Shown: positions 1 to 9,649, numbered from the stretch's first letter. The stretch is DNA of 64,000 nucleotides from Streptomyces sp. M41(2017) (GCF_002078175.1 NZ_MWFK01000001.1:620001-684000); one strand, 5' to 3'. Numbers and translations are program-made. Notes: generated by a model not told the origin, from the letters alone.

Positions 1-71
1 CTCCCGACTGGACTCGAACCAGTAACCTGCCGGTTAACAGCCGGCTGCTCTGCCAATTGAGCTACAGGAGA
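1..71 (-). tRNA. tRNA-Asn (GTT), 3' end cut by window edge
   Basis: Read on the minus strand this folds as a tRNA with acceptor arm TCTCCTG, D-arm starting TAGCTCAATTGGCAGAGCA, anticodon stem CCGGC/GCCGG around the loop with anticodon GTT, and a T-arm with GTTCGAGTC. The last acceptor base and the discriminator lie just outside the window. It is followed 5 bp away by a second, almost identical tRNA-Asn, so the two are tandem copies probably transcribed together. Confidence 0.95.
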
Positions 72-76
72 CCGAG

Positions 77-149
77 CTCCCCCGACTGGACTCGAACCAG
101 TAACCTGCCGGTTAACAGCCGGCTGCTCTGCCAATTGAGCTACAGGGGA
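77..149 (-). tRNA. tRNA-Asn (GTT)
   Basis: Complete 73-nt tRNA on the minus strand: acceptor stem TCCCCTG pairing with CGGGGGA, anticodon GTT, discriminator G, no encoded CCA. The body is identical to the neighbouring copy; only the third acceptor base pair differs (C-G here, T-A there), which keeps both stems paired. Confidence 0.97.
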
Positions 150-294
150 TTGTCTCGTTGCATCGAACGCACCTACCTGGGTATTCGCCAGGGGGCGTGC
201 GCTCGCTGCGACACATACATTAGCGCAAGCAGGGGGGTGCTCCGCCAATCGGTTCCCTCCGTACCGATGCCGACGCAAGGGAAGGGTGGCTGTC

Positions 295-600
295 ATGCGC
301 TACAAGCTCACATTCGTCGCCGGACTGGCCCTGGGGTACGTGCTCGGCACGCGCGCCGGGCGAGAGCGTTACGAACAGCTGAGGAAGTCCGCTCGCCAGG
401 TCTCGCAGAACCCGGCGGTGCGCAACACCGCCGAGACCGCCGCGCAGCAGGGCCGCGCGATCGCGGGCAAGGCGTTCCACACGGTGAGCGAGAAGGTGGG
501 CGACCGCGTCCCCGACTCGGTCACCGACCGGGTCCGCTCGCTGCGGCAGCGGAACACGGGCGGGGCCGGACTGGACGACTGGGGCACCAGCAACACCTGA
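295..600 (+). CDS. YtxH-like small membrane-associated protein
   Basis: 101-residue protein starting MRYKLTFVAGLALGYVLGTR: one short N-terminal hydrophobic segment with glycines (about residues 6-20), followed by basic RAGRERYE and a long amphipathic helical region ending in a polar tail. This is the layout of the YtxH family of small envelope or stress proteins, whose biochemical role is not defined. I prefer the ATG at 295 over the upstream in-frame GTG at 286 because the ribosome site GGGAAGGG (279-286) is correctly spaced from 295. It stands alone between the tRNA genes and the sugar kinase. Confidence 0.75.
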   Translation: MRYKLTFVAGLALGYVLGTRAGRERYEQLRKSARQVSQNPAVRNTAETAAQQGRAIAGKAFHTVSEKVGDRVPDSVTDRVRSLRQRNTGGAGLDDWGTSNT

Positions 601-697
601 CCGGCACACCCGTGACACCAGGGGAATCAGGGGCCGCGCCGGATCTCGTGCACCCACCCGGCGCCGCCACCCCCCGTCGTACGGCAGAATTTCGCCC

Positions 698-2152
698 ATG
701 GGGATAGTCGCCGGGTTGGACAGTTCGCCCGATTTCACTCGCATCGTCGTCTGCGACGCGGACACGGGCACCGTGCTGCGGCAGGGCTACGCGCCGCACC
801 CGCTCGACGGCGCCGAGGGCGGCGGACGTCCTTCCGACGTGGATCCACAGGCCTGGCTGCTGTCCCTGGGCGAGGCCGCCGGCGGCGGCCTGCTCGAAGG
901 CGTGCAGGCGATCGGCGTGTCCGCACAGCAGAACGGCCTCGTCCCGCTGGACGTGCAGGGCAACACCGTGCGGCCCGCCCTGGTCGGCGGTGACAAGCGG
1001 GCGCAGGTCGCCGCGGCCGATCTGATCGACGCGCTCGGCGGGCGCGAGGCATGGGGACAGGCCGTGGGCAGCGTCCCGCAGGCCGCCCAGCCGGTGACCA
1101 AGCTCCGCTGGCTGAACAAGACCGAACCCGACGCGGCGCGGCGGACCGCCATGCTGCTCCAGGCCCACGACTGGCTGGTGTGGCAGCTGCTCGGCCGGCC
1201 GGTGCGCAGGACCACGGACCGGGGCGGCGCCTCCGGCACCGGCTACTGGTCGGCGGCGACCGGCGGCTACCGACCCGACCTCATCGAACTCGCGCTCGGC
1301 CACCAGGCCGCGCTCCCCGAGGTGCTCGGCCCGGCCGACGCGGCGGGGACCACGCCCGAGGGGCTGCTGATATCCGCCGGCACCGGCGAGACCATGGCGG
1401 CGGCGTTCGGGCTCGGCATCGGGCTCGGCGACGCGGTGGTGTCGCTCGGCGCCTCCGGTTCCGTGATGGCCGTGCACACCGAGGCGCTGGTGGATTCCAC
1501 CGGCATGATCACCTCCCTCGCGGACGCGACCGGCATGCACCTCCCGGTCGTCAGCACCCTCAACGCCGTACGGGCCCTGCGCGGCGCCGCCGAGATGCTC
1601 GGCGTGCCGGACCTGGAGGGCCTGTCCGACCTGGCGATGAAGTCGACGCCCGGCTCGCACGGGCTGGTCCTGCTGCCGTACCTGGAGGGCGAGCGCACGC
1701 CGAACCTGCCGCACACGGCGGGGACCCTGGCGGGACTGCGCCGGGAGTCGATGCGGCCCGAGCATCTCGCGCGGGCGGCGTTCGAGGGCATGCTCTGCGG
1801 GCTCGCGGACGCGCTCGACGTCCTGCGTGGGCGCGGTGTCGACGTCCGCCGGATCTTCCTGCTCGGCCAGGCCGCGGAGCTGCCCGCGGTGCAGGCCGTG
1901 GCACCCGCCCTGTTCGGCGCGCCGGTCGTGGTGCCGCAGCCCGCGGACTACGCGGCGCTCGGCGCGGCCCGCCAGGCCGCCTGGGCCCTCGGCGCCTCCC
2001 AGGGCACCCTCGACCCGCGGAACCCGCCCGCCTGGCAGGGTCCGGTCGCCCAGGTGCTGGAGCCGGGCGAGGAACTCGCCGTGGGCCAGGCCGTACGCCA
2101 GCAGTACGTGTCCGTACGGGAACAGACGCATCCCGGGGCGTTCCGGGTGTAA
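698..2152 (+). CDS. FGGY-family carbohydrate kinase (xylulokinase-like)
   Basis: 484 residues, the usual length of FGGY sugar kinases, which phosphorylate xylulose, gluconate, glycerol and related substrates with ATP in the cytoplasm. An N-terminal phosphate-binding region (GLDSSPDFTRIVV) replaces the usual GxDxGTS. The substrate-contact segment reads SAQQNGLVPLD where xylulokinases normally have GQMHG, and the second ATPase loop reads SLGASGSVMAV near residue 250. C-terminal FEGMLCGLADALDVLRGRG and ALGAARQAAWALG match the family. No xylose isomerase lies nearby, so the substrate is not fixed by context. It is related to proteins usually annotated as xylulose kinase, but the altered substrate loop argues for caution with the name xylB. 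Confidence 0.8.
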   Translation: MGIVAGLDSSPDFTRIVVCDADTGTVLRQGYAPHPLDGAEGGGRPSDVDPQAWLLSLGEAAGGGLLEGVQAIGVSAQQNGLVPLDVQGNTVRPALVGGDKRAQVAAADLIDALGGREAWGQAVGSVPQAAQPVTKLRWLNKTEPDAARRTAMLLQAHDWLVWQLLGRPVRRTTDRGGASGTGYWSAATGGYRPDLIELALGHQAALPEVLGPADAAGTTPEGLLISAGTGETMAAAFGLGIGLGDAVVSLGASGSVMAVHTEALVDSTGMITSLADATGMHLPVVSTLNAVRALRGAAEMLGVPDLEGLSDLAMKSTPGSHGLVLLPYLEGERTPNLPHTAGTLAGLRRESMRPEHLARAAFEGMLCGLADALDVLRGRGVDVRRIFLLGQAAELPAVQAVAPALFGAPVVVPQPADYAALGAARQAAWALGASQGTLDPRNPPAWQGPVAQVLEPGEELAVGQAVRQQYVSVREQTHPGAFRV

Positions 2153-2337
2153 CGGGTTCGGACCGGTTCACGGGATCCGACCAGGCGTACGTCCCTGGAC
2201 GGAGCCATGGCCGGTTCTTGGTCTCCCCTTGGGTTATTCGCTTGAGGTAACACCGGTGGAGTGTCCGACGATAGGGGGTGGTGCACCATCCAGCGCCCGC
2301 CGATCACCCAGCCGTCGACGATCCCGAGAGACCCCGC

Positions 2338-4071
2338 GTGCTCATACGACTCCTGCGGACCCACCTCAGTCCGTACAAGAAACCCATCGCCCTTCTGGTG
2401 CTGCTGCAGTTCCTGCAGACCTGCGCCACGCTCTACCTGCCCACGCTGAACGCGCACATCATCGACAACGGTGTCGTGAAGGGGGACACGGACTACATCC
2501 TGTCCTTCGGCGCCCTGATGATCGGCATCTCGCTGGCTCAGGTCGTCTGCAACATCGGAGCCGTCTACTACGGCGCCCGCACGGCGTCCGCGGTCGGCCG
2601 GGACGTCCGGGCCGCCGTCTTCGACCGCGTCCAGTCCTTCTCCGCCCGTGAGATGGGTCACTTCGGGGCGCCCTCGCTGATCACCCGCACCACCAATGAC
2701 GTCCAGCAGGTGCAGATGCTCGCACTGATGACGTTCACCCTCCTGGTGTCGGCCCCGATCATGTGTGTGGGCGGCATCATCCTGGCCCTCGGCCTCGACG
2801 TGCCGCTGTCCGCGGTGCTCATCGCCGTGGTGCCGACCCTCGGCATCTGCGTCACGCTCATCGTGCGCCGGCTGCGCCCCCTCTTCCGCACGATGCAGGT
2901 GCGCCTGGACACCGTGAACCGGGTGCTGCGCGAGCAGATCACCGGCAACCGGGTGATCCGCGCGTTCGTCCGCGACGGTTACGAGAAGGAGCGCTTCAAG
3001 GGCGCCAACACCGAGCTCACCGAGACGTCGCTGGCCACCGGCCGGATGCTCGCGCTGATGTTCCCGATCGTCATGACGGTGGTGAACCTGTCGTCCATCG
3101 CGGTCGTCTGGTTCGGCGCCCACCGCATCGACAGCGGCGGCATGCAGATCGGCGACCTCACCGCGTTCCTCGCCTATCTGATGCAGATCGTCATGTCCGT
3201 GATGATGGCCACCTTCATGTTCATGATGGTGCCGCGCGCGGAGGTCTGCGCCGAACGCATCCAGGAGGTCCTGGGCACGGACAGCAGCGTCGTCCCGCCC
3301 CTCGCGCCCGTCCTGGAGCTGCGCCGCCACGGCCACCTGGAGCTCCGCGGCGCGGGCTTCCGCTACCCGGGCGCCGAGGAGCCGGTCCTGAAGTCCGTCG
3401 ACCTCGTGGCGCGCCCCGGGGAGATCACCGCCGTCATCGGCTCGACGGGCAGCGGCAAGTCGACGCTGCTCGGCCTGGTCCCGCGGCTGTTCGACGCCAC
3501 CGACGGCGAGGTCCTCGTCGACGGCGTCGACGTGGCGACGATCGGCCCGAAGCTGCTGGCCAGAACGGTCGGACTGGTCCCGCAGAAGCCGTACCTGTTC
3601 GCCGGGACGGTCGCCACCAACCTGCGCTACGGCAACCCCGACGCGACCGACGAGGAGCTGTGGCACGCGCTGGACGTCGCACAGGCCAAGGGCTTCGTCG
3701 AGCGCCTCGAAGGCGGCCTGGACGCGCCGATCGCCCAGGGCGGCACCAACGTGTCGGGCGGCCAGCGCCAGCGCCTGGCCATCGCCCGCACCCTCGTGCA
3801 GCGCCCCGAGATCTACCTCTTCGACGACTCCTTCTCGGCCCTCGACTACGCGACCGACGCGGCCCTGCGCGCGGCGCTCGCCGAGGAGACCGCCGAGGCC
3901 ACCGTGGTGATCGTCGCCCAGCGGGTGTCGACCATCCGCGACGCCGACCGGATCGTGGTCCTCGACGAGGGCCGGGTCGTCGGCACCGGACGCCATCACG
4001 AACTGATGGCCGACAACGAGACCTACCGGGAGATCGTCCTCTCCCAGCTGACGGAAGCGGAGGCCGCCTGA
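2338..4071 (+). CDS. ABC exporter half-transporter, degenerate-site subunit
   Basis: 577-residue fusion of six membrane helices (about 10-300) and an ATPase domain. Walker A is GSTGSGKST near residue 367, the signature is the canonical VSGGQRQR near 471, and Walker B reads IYLFDDS near 491, so the catalytic glutamate is replaced by aspartate. This is typical of the degenerate subunit in heterodimeric exporters such as the TM287/288 or BmrCD type. The start is uncertain: GTG 2338 (VLIRLLRTHL) matches common family starts, while GTG 2278 would add 20 residues of less typical sequence. Its stop overlaps the start of the partner by one base (TGATG), so the two are translationally coupled and almost certainly form one transporter. 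Substrate unknown; probably a drug or lipid-like compound. Confidence 0.88.
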   Translation: MLIRLLRTHLSPYKKPIALLVLLQFLQTCATLYLPTLNAHIIDNGVVKGDTDYILSFGALMIGISLAQVVCNIGAVYYGARTASAVGRDVRAAVFDRVQSFSAREMGHFGAPSLITRTTNDVQQVQMLALMTFTLLVSAPIMCVGGIILALGLDVPLSAVLIAVVPTLGICVTLIVRRLRPLFRTMQVRLDTVNRVLREQITGNRVIRAFVRDGYEKERFKGANTELTETSLATGRMLALMFPIVMTVVNLSSIAVVWFGAHRIDSGGMQIGDLTAFLAYLMQIVMSVMMATFMFMMVPRAEVCAERIQEVLGTDSSVVPPLAPVLELRRHGHLELRGAGFRYPGAEEPVLKSVDLVARPGEITAVIGSTGSGKSTLLGLVPRLFDATDGEVLVDGVDVATIGPKLLARTVGLVPQKPYLFAGTVATNLRYGNPDATDEELWHALDVAQAKGFVERLEGGLDAPIAQGGTNVSGGQRQRLAIARTLVQRPEIYLFDDSFSALDYATDAALRAALAEETAEATVVIVAQRVSTIRDADRIVVLDEGRVVGTGRHHELMADNETYREIVLSQLTEAEAA

Positions 4072-5999
4072 TGGCCGGGCCGATGGGGCGCATGATGGCC
4101 GGGAGCGGCCCGGACCAGCGCTCGATGGAATTCAAGGTGTCGGGCCGCAGGCTGCTCACCCAGTTCAAGCCCGAGCGCGCCACCCTGTACGTCATGCTGG
4201 TCGCCGTCGTCCTCAGCGTCGGCCTGTCGGTGGTCGGCCCGAAGATCCTCGGCCGGGCCACCGACCTGGTCTTCGCGGGCATCGTCGGCCGGCAGATGCC
4301 GGCCGGCGCCACCAAGGCCGAGTCCCTGGACTCGCTGCGCGCGCACGGCCAGGGTGCCGTCGCCGACATGCTCAAGAGCACGGACTTCACCCCCGGCGAG
4401 GGCATCGACTTCCACGCCGTCGGCAACGTCCTGCTGCTCGCGATCTGTACGTTCCTGCTGGCCGGCCTGCTGATGGCGGTCGCGACGCGGCTGGTGAACC
4501 GGTCCGTCAACAGGACCGTCTTCCGGATGCGCGAGGACCTCCAGGCGAAGCTGTCGCGACTGCCGCTGTCGTACTTCGACAAGCGGCAGCGCGGTGAGGT
4601 CCTCAGCCGGGCCACGAACGACATGGACAACATCCAGCAGACCCTCCAGCAGTCGATGGGCCAGCTCGTCAACTCGCTGCTCACCATCGTGGGCGTGCTC
4701 GCGATGATGTTCTGGGTGTCGCCGCTGCTCGCGCTCGTCGCGCTGGTCACGGTGCCGCTGTCGTTCGTCGTGGCGACCCGGATCGGCAAGCGCTCGCAGC
4801 CGCACTTCGTGCAGCAGTGGCGCACCACGGGCAAGCTCAACGCCCACATCGAGGAGATGTACACCGGCCACAACCTGGTGAAGGTGTTCGGACGGGCCGA
4901 CGAGTCGGCCGCGCAGTTCGCCGAGCAGAACGAGAAGCTCTACCAGGCCGGGTTCAAGGCCCAGTTCAACAGCGGGATCATGCAGCCGCTGATGATGTTC
5001 GTCTCGAACCTGAACTACGTGCTGGTCGCGGTGGTCGGCGGACTGCGCGTCGCCTCCGGCACGCTGTCGATCGGTGACGTGCAGGCCTTCGTCCAGTACT
5101 CCCGCCAGTTCTCGATGCCGCTGACGCAGGTCGCGTCGATGGCGAACCTGGTGCAGTCGGGCGTGGCGTCGGCGGAGCGGGTCTTCGAGATCCTCGACGC
5201 GGACGAGCAGCAGGCGGACCCGGCGGTCTCGGCCGGCCCCGCCGAACTGCGCGGGCGCGTGGCGCTGGAGCACGTGTCGTTCCGCTACGACCCGGAGAAG
5301 CCGCTCATCGAGGACCTCTCGCTGACGGTGGAGCCGGGCCAGACGGTGGCCATCGTCGGCCCGACCGGGGCCGGCAAGACCACCCTGGTGAACCTGTTGA
5401 TGCGGTTCTACGACGTCACGGGCGGCCGCATCACCCTCGACGGGGTCGACGTGGCGTCCATCTCCCGTGACGAACTGCGGGCCGCCATCGGCATGGTGCT
5501 CCAGGACACCTGGCTGTTCGGGGGCACGATCGCCGACAACATCGCGTACGGCGCCGCGCGGGAGGTCACCCGCGGGGAGATCGAGGAGGCGGCGCGCGCC
5601 GCGCACGCCGACCGGTTCGTCCGTACGCTGCCCGACGGCTACGACACGGTGATCGACGACGAGGGATCGGGCGTCAGCGCGGGTGAGAAGCAGTTGATCA
5701 CCATCGCCCGGGCCTTCCTGTCGGACCCGGTCATCCTGGTGCTCGACGAGGCGACCAGCTCCGTGGACACCCGGACCGAGGTGCTGATCCAGAAGGCGAT
5801 GGCGAAGCTGGCGCACGGCCGGACGTCGTTCGTGATCGCCCACCGTCTGTCGACGATCCGGGACGCCGACACGATCCTCGTGATGGAGGACGGCGCGATC
5901 GTCGAACAGGGCGCGCACGCCGAGCTGCTGGAGTCCGGCGGCGCCTACGCCCGCCTCTACCAGGCCCAGTTCGCCCAGGCGGTCGCCGAGGTCGACTAG
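4071..5999 (+). CDS. ABC exporter half-transporter, partner subunit
   Basis: 642-residue membrane/ATPase fusion. The first two helices are separated by an unusually long extracytoplasmic loop (about residues 70-120). Walker A GPTGAGKTT near 429 and Walker B VLVLDEA near 555 are canonical with the catalytic glutamate present, but the signature is degenerate, VSAGE near 533. It therefore complements the upstream subunit: one ATP site would pair Asp-type Walker B with VSAGE (inactive), the other glutamate with VSGGQ (active). The start ATG overlaps the upstream stop. A nested hairpin follows the stop. Confidence 0.9.
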   Translation: MAGPMGRMMAGSGPDQRSMEFKVSGRRLLTQFKPERATLYVMLVAVVLSVGLSVVGPKILGRATDLVFAGIVGRQMPAGATKAESLDSLRAHGQGAVADMLKSTDFTPGEGIDFHAVGNVLLLAICTFLLAGLLMAVATRLVNRSVNRTVFRMREDLQAKLSRLPLSYFDKRQRGEVLSRATNDMDNIQQTLQQSMGQLVNSLLTIVGVLAMMFWVSPLLALVALVTVPLSFVVATRIGKRSQPHFVQQWRTTGKLNAHIEEMYTGHNLVKVFGRADESAAQFAEQNEKLYQAGFKAQFNSGIMQPLMMFVSNLNYVLVAVVGGLRVASGTLSIGDVQAFVQYSRQFSMPLTQVASMANLVQSGVASAERVFEILDADEQQADPAVSAGPAELRGRVALEHVSFRYDPEKPLIEDLSLTVEPGQTVAIVGPTGAGKTTLVNLLMRFYDVTGGRITLDGVDVASISRDELRAAIGMVLQDTWLFGGTIADNIAYGAAREVTRGEIEEAARAAHADRFVRTLPDGYDTVIDDEGSGVSAGEKQLITIARAFLSDPVILVLDEATSSVDTRTEVLIQKAMAKLAHGRTSFVIAHRLSTIRDADTILVMEDGAIVEQGAHAELLESGGAYARLYQAQFAQAVAEVD

Positions 6000-6017
6000 C
6001 AGACGGCCGCTGTCCCT

Positions 6018-6069
6018 GGACCCCGCTGTAGCTCTTTCAGCCGCTCCGGCTTCGAGGAGCGGGGGGTCC
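6018..6069. terminator. Nested inverted repeats between convergent genes
   Basis: An outer pair GGACCCC (6018-6024) / GGGGTCC (6063-6069) encloses an inner pair CCGCTCC (6041-6047) / GGAGCGG (6056-6062). It lies between the convergent ABC exporter operon and sigma factor gene and has no T tract, as is usual for Streptomyces terminators. Confidence 0.55.
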
Positions 6070-6097
6070 GGGGGCGGCGCCGCCTGCCGGGGGCGGG

Positions 6098-7420
6098 TCA
6101 GTCCAGATAGCCCCGGAGCTGGTCCGCGAAGGCGTGGTCCCGCAGCTTGTTGAGGGTCTTGGACTCGATCTGCCGGATGCGTTCGCGCGTGACGCCGAAG
6201 ATGCGGCCTATCTCCTCCAGGGTCCGCGGCCGCCCGTCCGCCAGCCCGTACCGCAGTTGCACGACCTTCCGTTCCCGCTCCCCCAGCGTCGACAGCACCG
6301 CCTCCAGGTGCTGCCTGAGCAGCAGGAACGCGGCGGACTCGACCGGTGAGGCGGCGTCGCCGTCCTCGATGAGGTCGCCGAGGGCGACGTCGTCCTCCTC
6401 CCCCACGGGCGCGTGCAGGGACACCGGTTCCTGGGCCAGCCGCAGCACCTCGCTGACCCGCTCGCCGGTCAGGTCGAGATGGGCGGCGACCTCTTCGGGA
6501 CTGGGTTCGTAGCCGCGCTCCTGGAGCATCCGCCGCTGCACCCGGACCACCCGGTTGATCAGCTCGACCACGTGCACGGGGACGCGGATGGTGCGTGCCT
6601 GGTCGGCGAGGGCGCGGGACATGGCCTGCCGGATCCACCAGGTGGCGTACGTGGAGAACTTGTAGCCGCGGGCGTAGTCGAACTTCTCGACCGCCCGGAT
6701 GAGCCCGAGGTTGCCTTCCTGGACCAGGTCGAGCATGGTCAGCCCGCGCCCCACGTACCGCTTGGCCACCGAGACCACGAGCCGCAGGTTCGCCTCGATG
6801 AGCCGGCGCTTGGCCATCCGGCCCATGACGACGATCTTGTCGAGGTCGAGGGCGAGCTGGCTGTCCAGGTCCGGGGCGAGGCGGAGTTTCTCCTCCGCGA
6901 AGAGCCCGGCCTCGACGCGGCGGGCGAGCTCCACCTCCTCCGCCGCGGTGAGCAGCGGGATCCGCCCGATCTCGCGCAGATACTGGCGGAACAGGTCCGA
7001 CGAGGGGCCGCCGGTGTCGGCGGCACGGCCTCGCGGCACTTCGGCGGGCTCCTCGGCCTCGGTCTCCACTTCCGCCTCTGCCCCGGCGTTCTGCGGCGGC
7101 CCGTCCGGGTCGGCCTCGGGATGGTGGGCGGCACGGCTCTGCGCGGGTACCGCCGCGACGACGTCGGCGTCCGCGTCCGTGACGGTGGTGTTGTCGGTCT
7201 CGGCGAGGGTCTGGGTCTGCACGGGGGCGACCTCCAGGAATGTCGCTGCTGAGTCGTGCGGCAGCGGTACGTCCGGGATGGGCTCGACGGCCTCGCCGCC
7301 GTCCATCCCGTAGTCGTTTGGCGGAACCGCGGGAAAAGGGAACCCGTCGCGTGCGGGTCGGCCGCGCTCCGAGGACTCAGGCACCGGAACCCAGTGTGGA
7401 GTACGACACATCGCCGCCAC
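6098..7420 (-). CDS. hrdA: RNA polymerase sigma-70 family factor, RpoD/Hrd group
   Basis: About 440 residues. The conserved core begins at [19 protein letters not shown] (region 1.2, about residue 140), followed by regions 2.1-2.4 ([33 protein letters not shown]), region 3 and a complete region 4 with the helix-turn-helix [20 protein letters not shown]. The first 130 residues are acidic, low-complexity and alanine-rich. It directs RNA polymerase to promoters with principal-sigma-like -35/-10 elements. Its position beside an ABC exporter pair and dnaG suggests the non-essential HrdA rather than the principal HrdB, but from sequence alone I cannot separate HrdA, HrdC and HrdD with certainty. 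The start is uncertain: GTG 7420, ATG 7411 and ATG 7306 are in frame and none has a clear ribosome site. Confidence 0.85.
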   Translation of the reverse strand: MAAMCRTPHWVPVPESSERGRPARDGFPFPAVPPNDYGMDGGEAVEPIPDVPLPHDSAATFLEVAPVQTQTLAETDNTTVTDADADVVAAVPAQSRAAHHPEADPDGPPQNAGAEAEVETEAEEPAEVPRGRAADTGGPSSDLFRQYLREIGRIPLLTAAEEVELARRVEAGLFAEEKLRLAPDLDSQLALDLDKIVVMGRMAKRRLIEANLRLVVSVAKRYVGRGLTMLDLVQEGNLGLIRAVEKFDYARGYKFSTYATWWIRQAMSRALADQARTIRVPVHVVELINRVVRVQRRMLQERGYEPSPEEVAAHLDLTGERVSEVLRLAQEPVSLHAPVGEEDDVALGDLIEDGDAASPVESAAFLLLRQHLEAVLSTLGERERKVVQLRYGLADGRPRTLEEIGRIFGVTRERIRQIESKTLNKLRDHAFADQLRGYLD

Positions 7421-7621
7421 GAGGGGCGTGCGGTGACTTTTTGCGTCCGGTCCGTGACCGCCTGGTGACCGTTCCGGACGAGTGCGCAGTTCAGCGGAGC
7501 CGAAAGCGGTGGGAGACGGTCCGGGATTGGCATGTGCCGGGCCCCCGCGGACGCGTCCCGCCGTCCGCGCGCCCCGCCGCGACCCCGCGCACCACCCCGG
7601 CCCCGCGAGCCCGGGCCGTCC

Positions 7622-9526
7622 TCAGAGGGCTTCGGCGCCCTTCTCGCGCAGTGCCTGCCCGTACTGCTGGAGGACCCACAACTCGTTCTGCACGGCGGCC
7701 AGCTGAGCCGGGTCGCCGCCCGCGCTGAGCCGGGACAGGGAGCCCTGGACCTCCCGGATGCGGCGGTCGACGGCGCGGCGGCGGACCGCGACGAGCTGGT
7801 CGCCCGCGTACGTCTCGTCGACCGTCTTGCGCAGGATCGCCTCGACCGCCAGTTCCGTGACCATGGCCCGTACGGCGTCGTCCGGGGCGGCGTCGCGGAC
7901 GCGGATCAGGTACTCCTGGGGGTCCTGCACGCCGTGGTCGGCGCCGCCCGCGTCCATGACGGCCTGGCGCACCGCGGCGTACGGGGGTGCGGTGAACTCG
8001 TCGATGCCGTACGCGTCGAACGCCGGGGCGACCAGTTCGGGGCGCTGCAGGGCGAGTTTGAGCAGCTCGCGCTCGGTGGCGAAGACGGGGTTGCGCAGGG
8101 TGAGGGCCGGGCCGCCGTTCGTCGGGGCCTGGGCGGCGGTGTACGTCTGCTGGGCGCGGTTCCCGGCGGGCGCGGGTCCTCTGCCGCCGCGGTCGCGTGC
8201 CCAACGGGCCAGCTGCGCCACCCGCTTGACGACGAACTGGGTGTCGAGGATGCCGAGCATGCCGGCGAGCTGTACGGCCACCTCGTGCTGGGCGCCGCTG
8301 TTCTTGATGCGGGCGACGATCGGGGCGGCCTCGTCGAGGGCGGCGGCGCGGCCGGCCGGGGTCTCCAGGTCGTAGCGCAGGACGATCTGGCGCAGCGCGA
8401 ACTCGAAGAGCGGTGTGCGCGGTTCGACGAGGTCGGCGACGGCCTCGTCGCCCTTGGCGAGACGCAGCTCGCAGGGGTCCATGCCGTCCGGGGCGATGGC
8501 GATGTACGTCTCGGCGGCGAACTTCTGGTCGTCCTCGAAGGCGCGCAGGGCAGCCTTCTGGCCGGCCGCGTCGCCGTCGAAGGTGAAGATCACCCGGGCC
8601 GAGCCGTTGTCCATGAGGAGGCGGCGGAGGATCTTGATGTGGTCGGTGCCGAACGCGGTGCCGCAGGTCGCGATGGCGGTGGTGATGCCGGCCATGTGGC
8701 AGGCCATGACGTCGGTGTACCCCTCGACGACGACCGCCCGGCTGCTCTTGGCGATGTCCTTCTTGGCGAGGTCGATGCCGTACAGCACCTGGGACTTCTT
8801 GTAGATCGCCGTGTCGGGCGTGTTCAGGTACTTCGGGCCGTTGTCGGACTCGTAGAGCTTGCGCGCGCCGAAGCCGACGACCTCGCCGCCGATGTCGCGG
8901 ATGGGCCACATGAGGCGGCCGCGGAAGCGGTCGATGGGGCCGCGGCGGCCCTCCTGGGAGAGGCCGGAGAGGACCAGCTCCTTGTCGGTGAAGCCCTTGC
9001 CGCGCAGATGGCGGGTGAGGTGGTCCCAGCCCTGGGGGCTGTAGCCGACGCCGAAGTGGGCGGCGGCGGCCTGGTCGAACCCGCGCTCGGCGAGGAACGT
9101 GCGGCCGGTGTCGGCCTCGGGGCTGGTGCCGAGCTGCTCGATGTAGAACTGGGCGGCGGCCTTGTGCGCCTCGACCAGGCGGATCCGCTCGCCGCGCTGG
9201 TGGGAGGGGTTGTACCCGCCCTCCTCGTAGCGCAGGGTGATGCCGGCCTGGCCGGCGAGGCGCTCCACCGATTCGGAGAAGGTGAGGTGGTCGACCTTCA
9301 TCACGAACGTGATGGTGTCGCCGCCCTCCTGGCAGCCGAAGCAGTGGAAGAGGCCCTTGCTGGGGCTGACCTGGAACGACGGTGACTTCTCGTCGTGGAA
9401 GGGGCACAGGCCCTTCAGGTTCCCGCCGCCCGCGTTGCGCAGCTGGAGGTACTCGGACACCACGGCGTCGATCGGGACCGCGTCCCGAACCGCCTTCACG
9501 TCCTCGTCGTTGATCCTGCCGGCCAC
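7622..9526 (-). CDS. dnaG: DNA primase
   Basis: 634 residues, standard for bacterial primase, which lays down RNA primers at the replication fork together with DnaB. The N-terminal CHC2 zinc domain is intact (C41, H44, C62, C65: CPFHDEKS ... HCFGC). The TOPRIM catalytic core carries VVEGYTDVMACHMAG and the metal-binding DGDAAGQKAA. The C-terminal DnaB-interacting region is the less conserved remainder. The gene is separated by about 200 bp from the sigma factor downstream and by a strong hairpin from the oxidoreductase upstream. ATG at 9526 gives the family-typical start MAGRINDEDVKAVR. Confidence 0.97.
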   Translation of the reverse strand: MAGRINDEDVKAVRDAVPIDAVVSEYLQLRNAGGGNLKGLCPFHDEKSPSFQVSPSKGLFHCFGCQEGGDTITFVMKVDHLTFSESVERLAGQAGITLRYEEGGYNPSHQRGERIRLVEAHKAAAQFYIEQLGTSPEADTGRTFLAERGFDQAAAAHFGVGYSPQGWDHLTRHLRGKGFTDKELVLSGLSQEGRRGPIDRFRGRLMWPIRDIGGEVVGFGARKLYESDNGPKYLNTPDTAIYKKSQVLYGIDLAKKDIAKSSRAVVVEGYTDVMACHMAGITTAIATCGTAFGTDHIKILRRLLMDNGSARVIFTFDGDAAGQKAALRAFEDDQKFAAETYIAIAPDGMDPCELRLAKGDEAVADLVEPRTPLFEFALRQIVLRYDLETPAGRAAALDEAAPIVARIKNSGAQHEVAVQLAGMLGILDTQFVVKRVAQLARWARDRGGRGPAPAGNRAQQTYTAAQAPTNGGPALTLRNPVFATERELLKLALQRPELVAPAFDAYGIDEFTAPPYAAVRQAVMDAGGADHGVQDPQEYLIRVRDAAPDDAVRAMVTELAVEAILRKTVDETYAGDQLVAVRRRAVDRRIREVQGSLSRLSAGGDPAQLAAVQNELWVLQQYGQALREKGAEAL

Positions 9527-9577
9527 GTGGTGATTCTACGGGGCCGGACGGACACTCCCGGGGCGAGGTGAGGGACG

Positions 9578-9619
9578 CCGTGCCGGGGTCCGGGGGAACT
9601 GCTCCGGACCCCGGCACGG
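9578..9619 (-). terminator. 16-bp perfect stem-loop after the oxidoreductase gene
   Basis: CCGTGCCGGGGTCCGG (9578-9593) pairs perfectly with 9604-9619 across a 10-nt loop. It lies 31 bp beyond the oxidoreductase stop and 52 bp before the dnaG start, so it would end oxidoreductase transcripts before dnaG. Confidence 0.75.
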
Positions 9620-9649
9620 GAGGGGTGGGGCGGCGGGTGCCGCCGTGCG

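Noticed and set aside
521..2131. Long minus-strand open frame opposite the sugar kinase gene
   Set aside because: Arginine/glycine/histidine-rich composition without motifs; it is the antisense shadow of a well-supported GC-rich gene.
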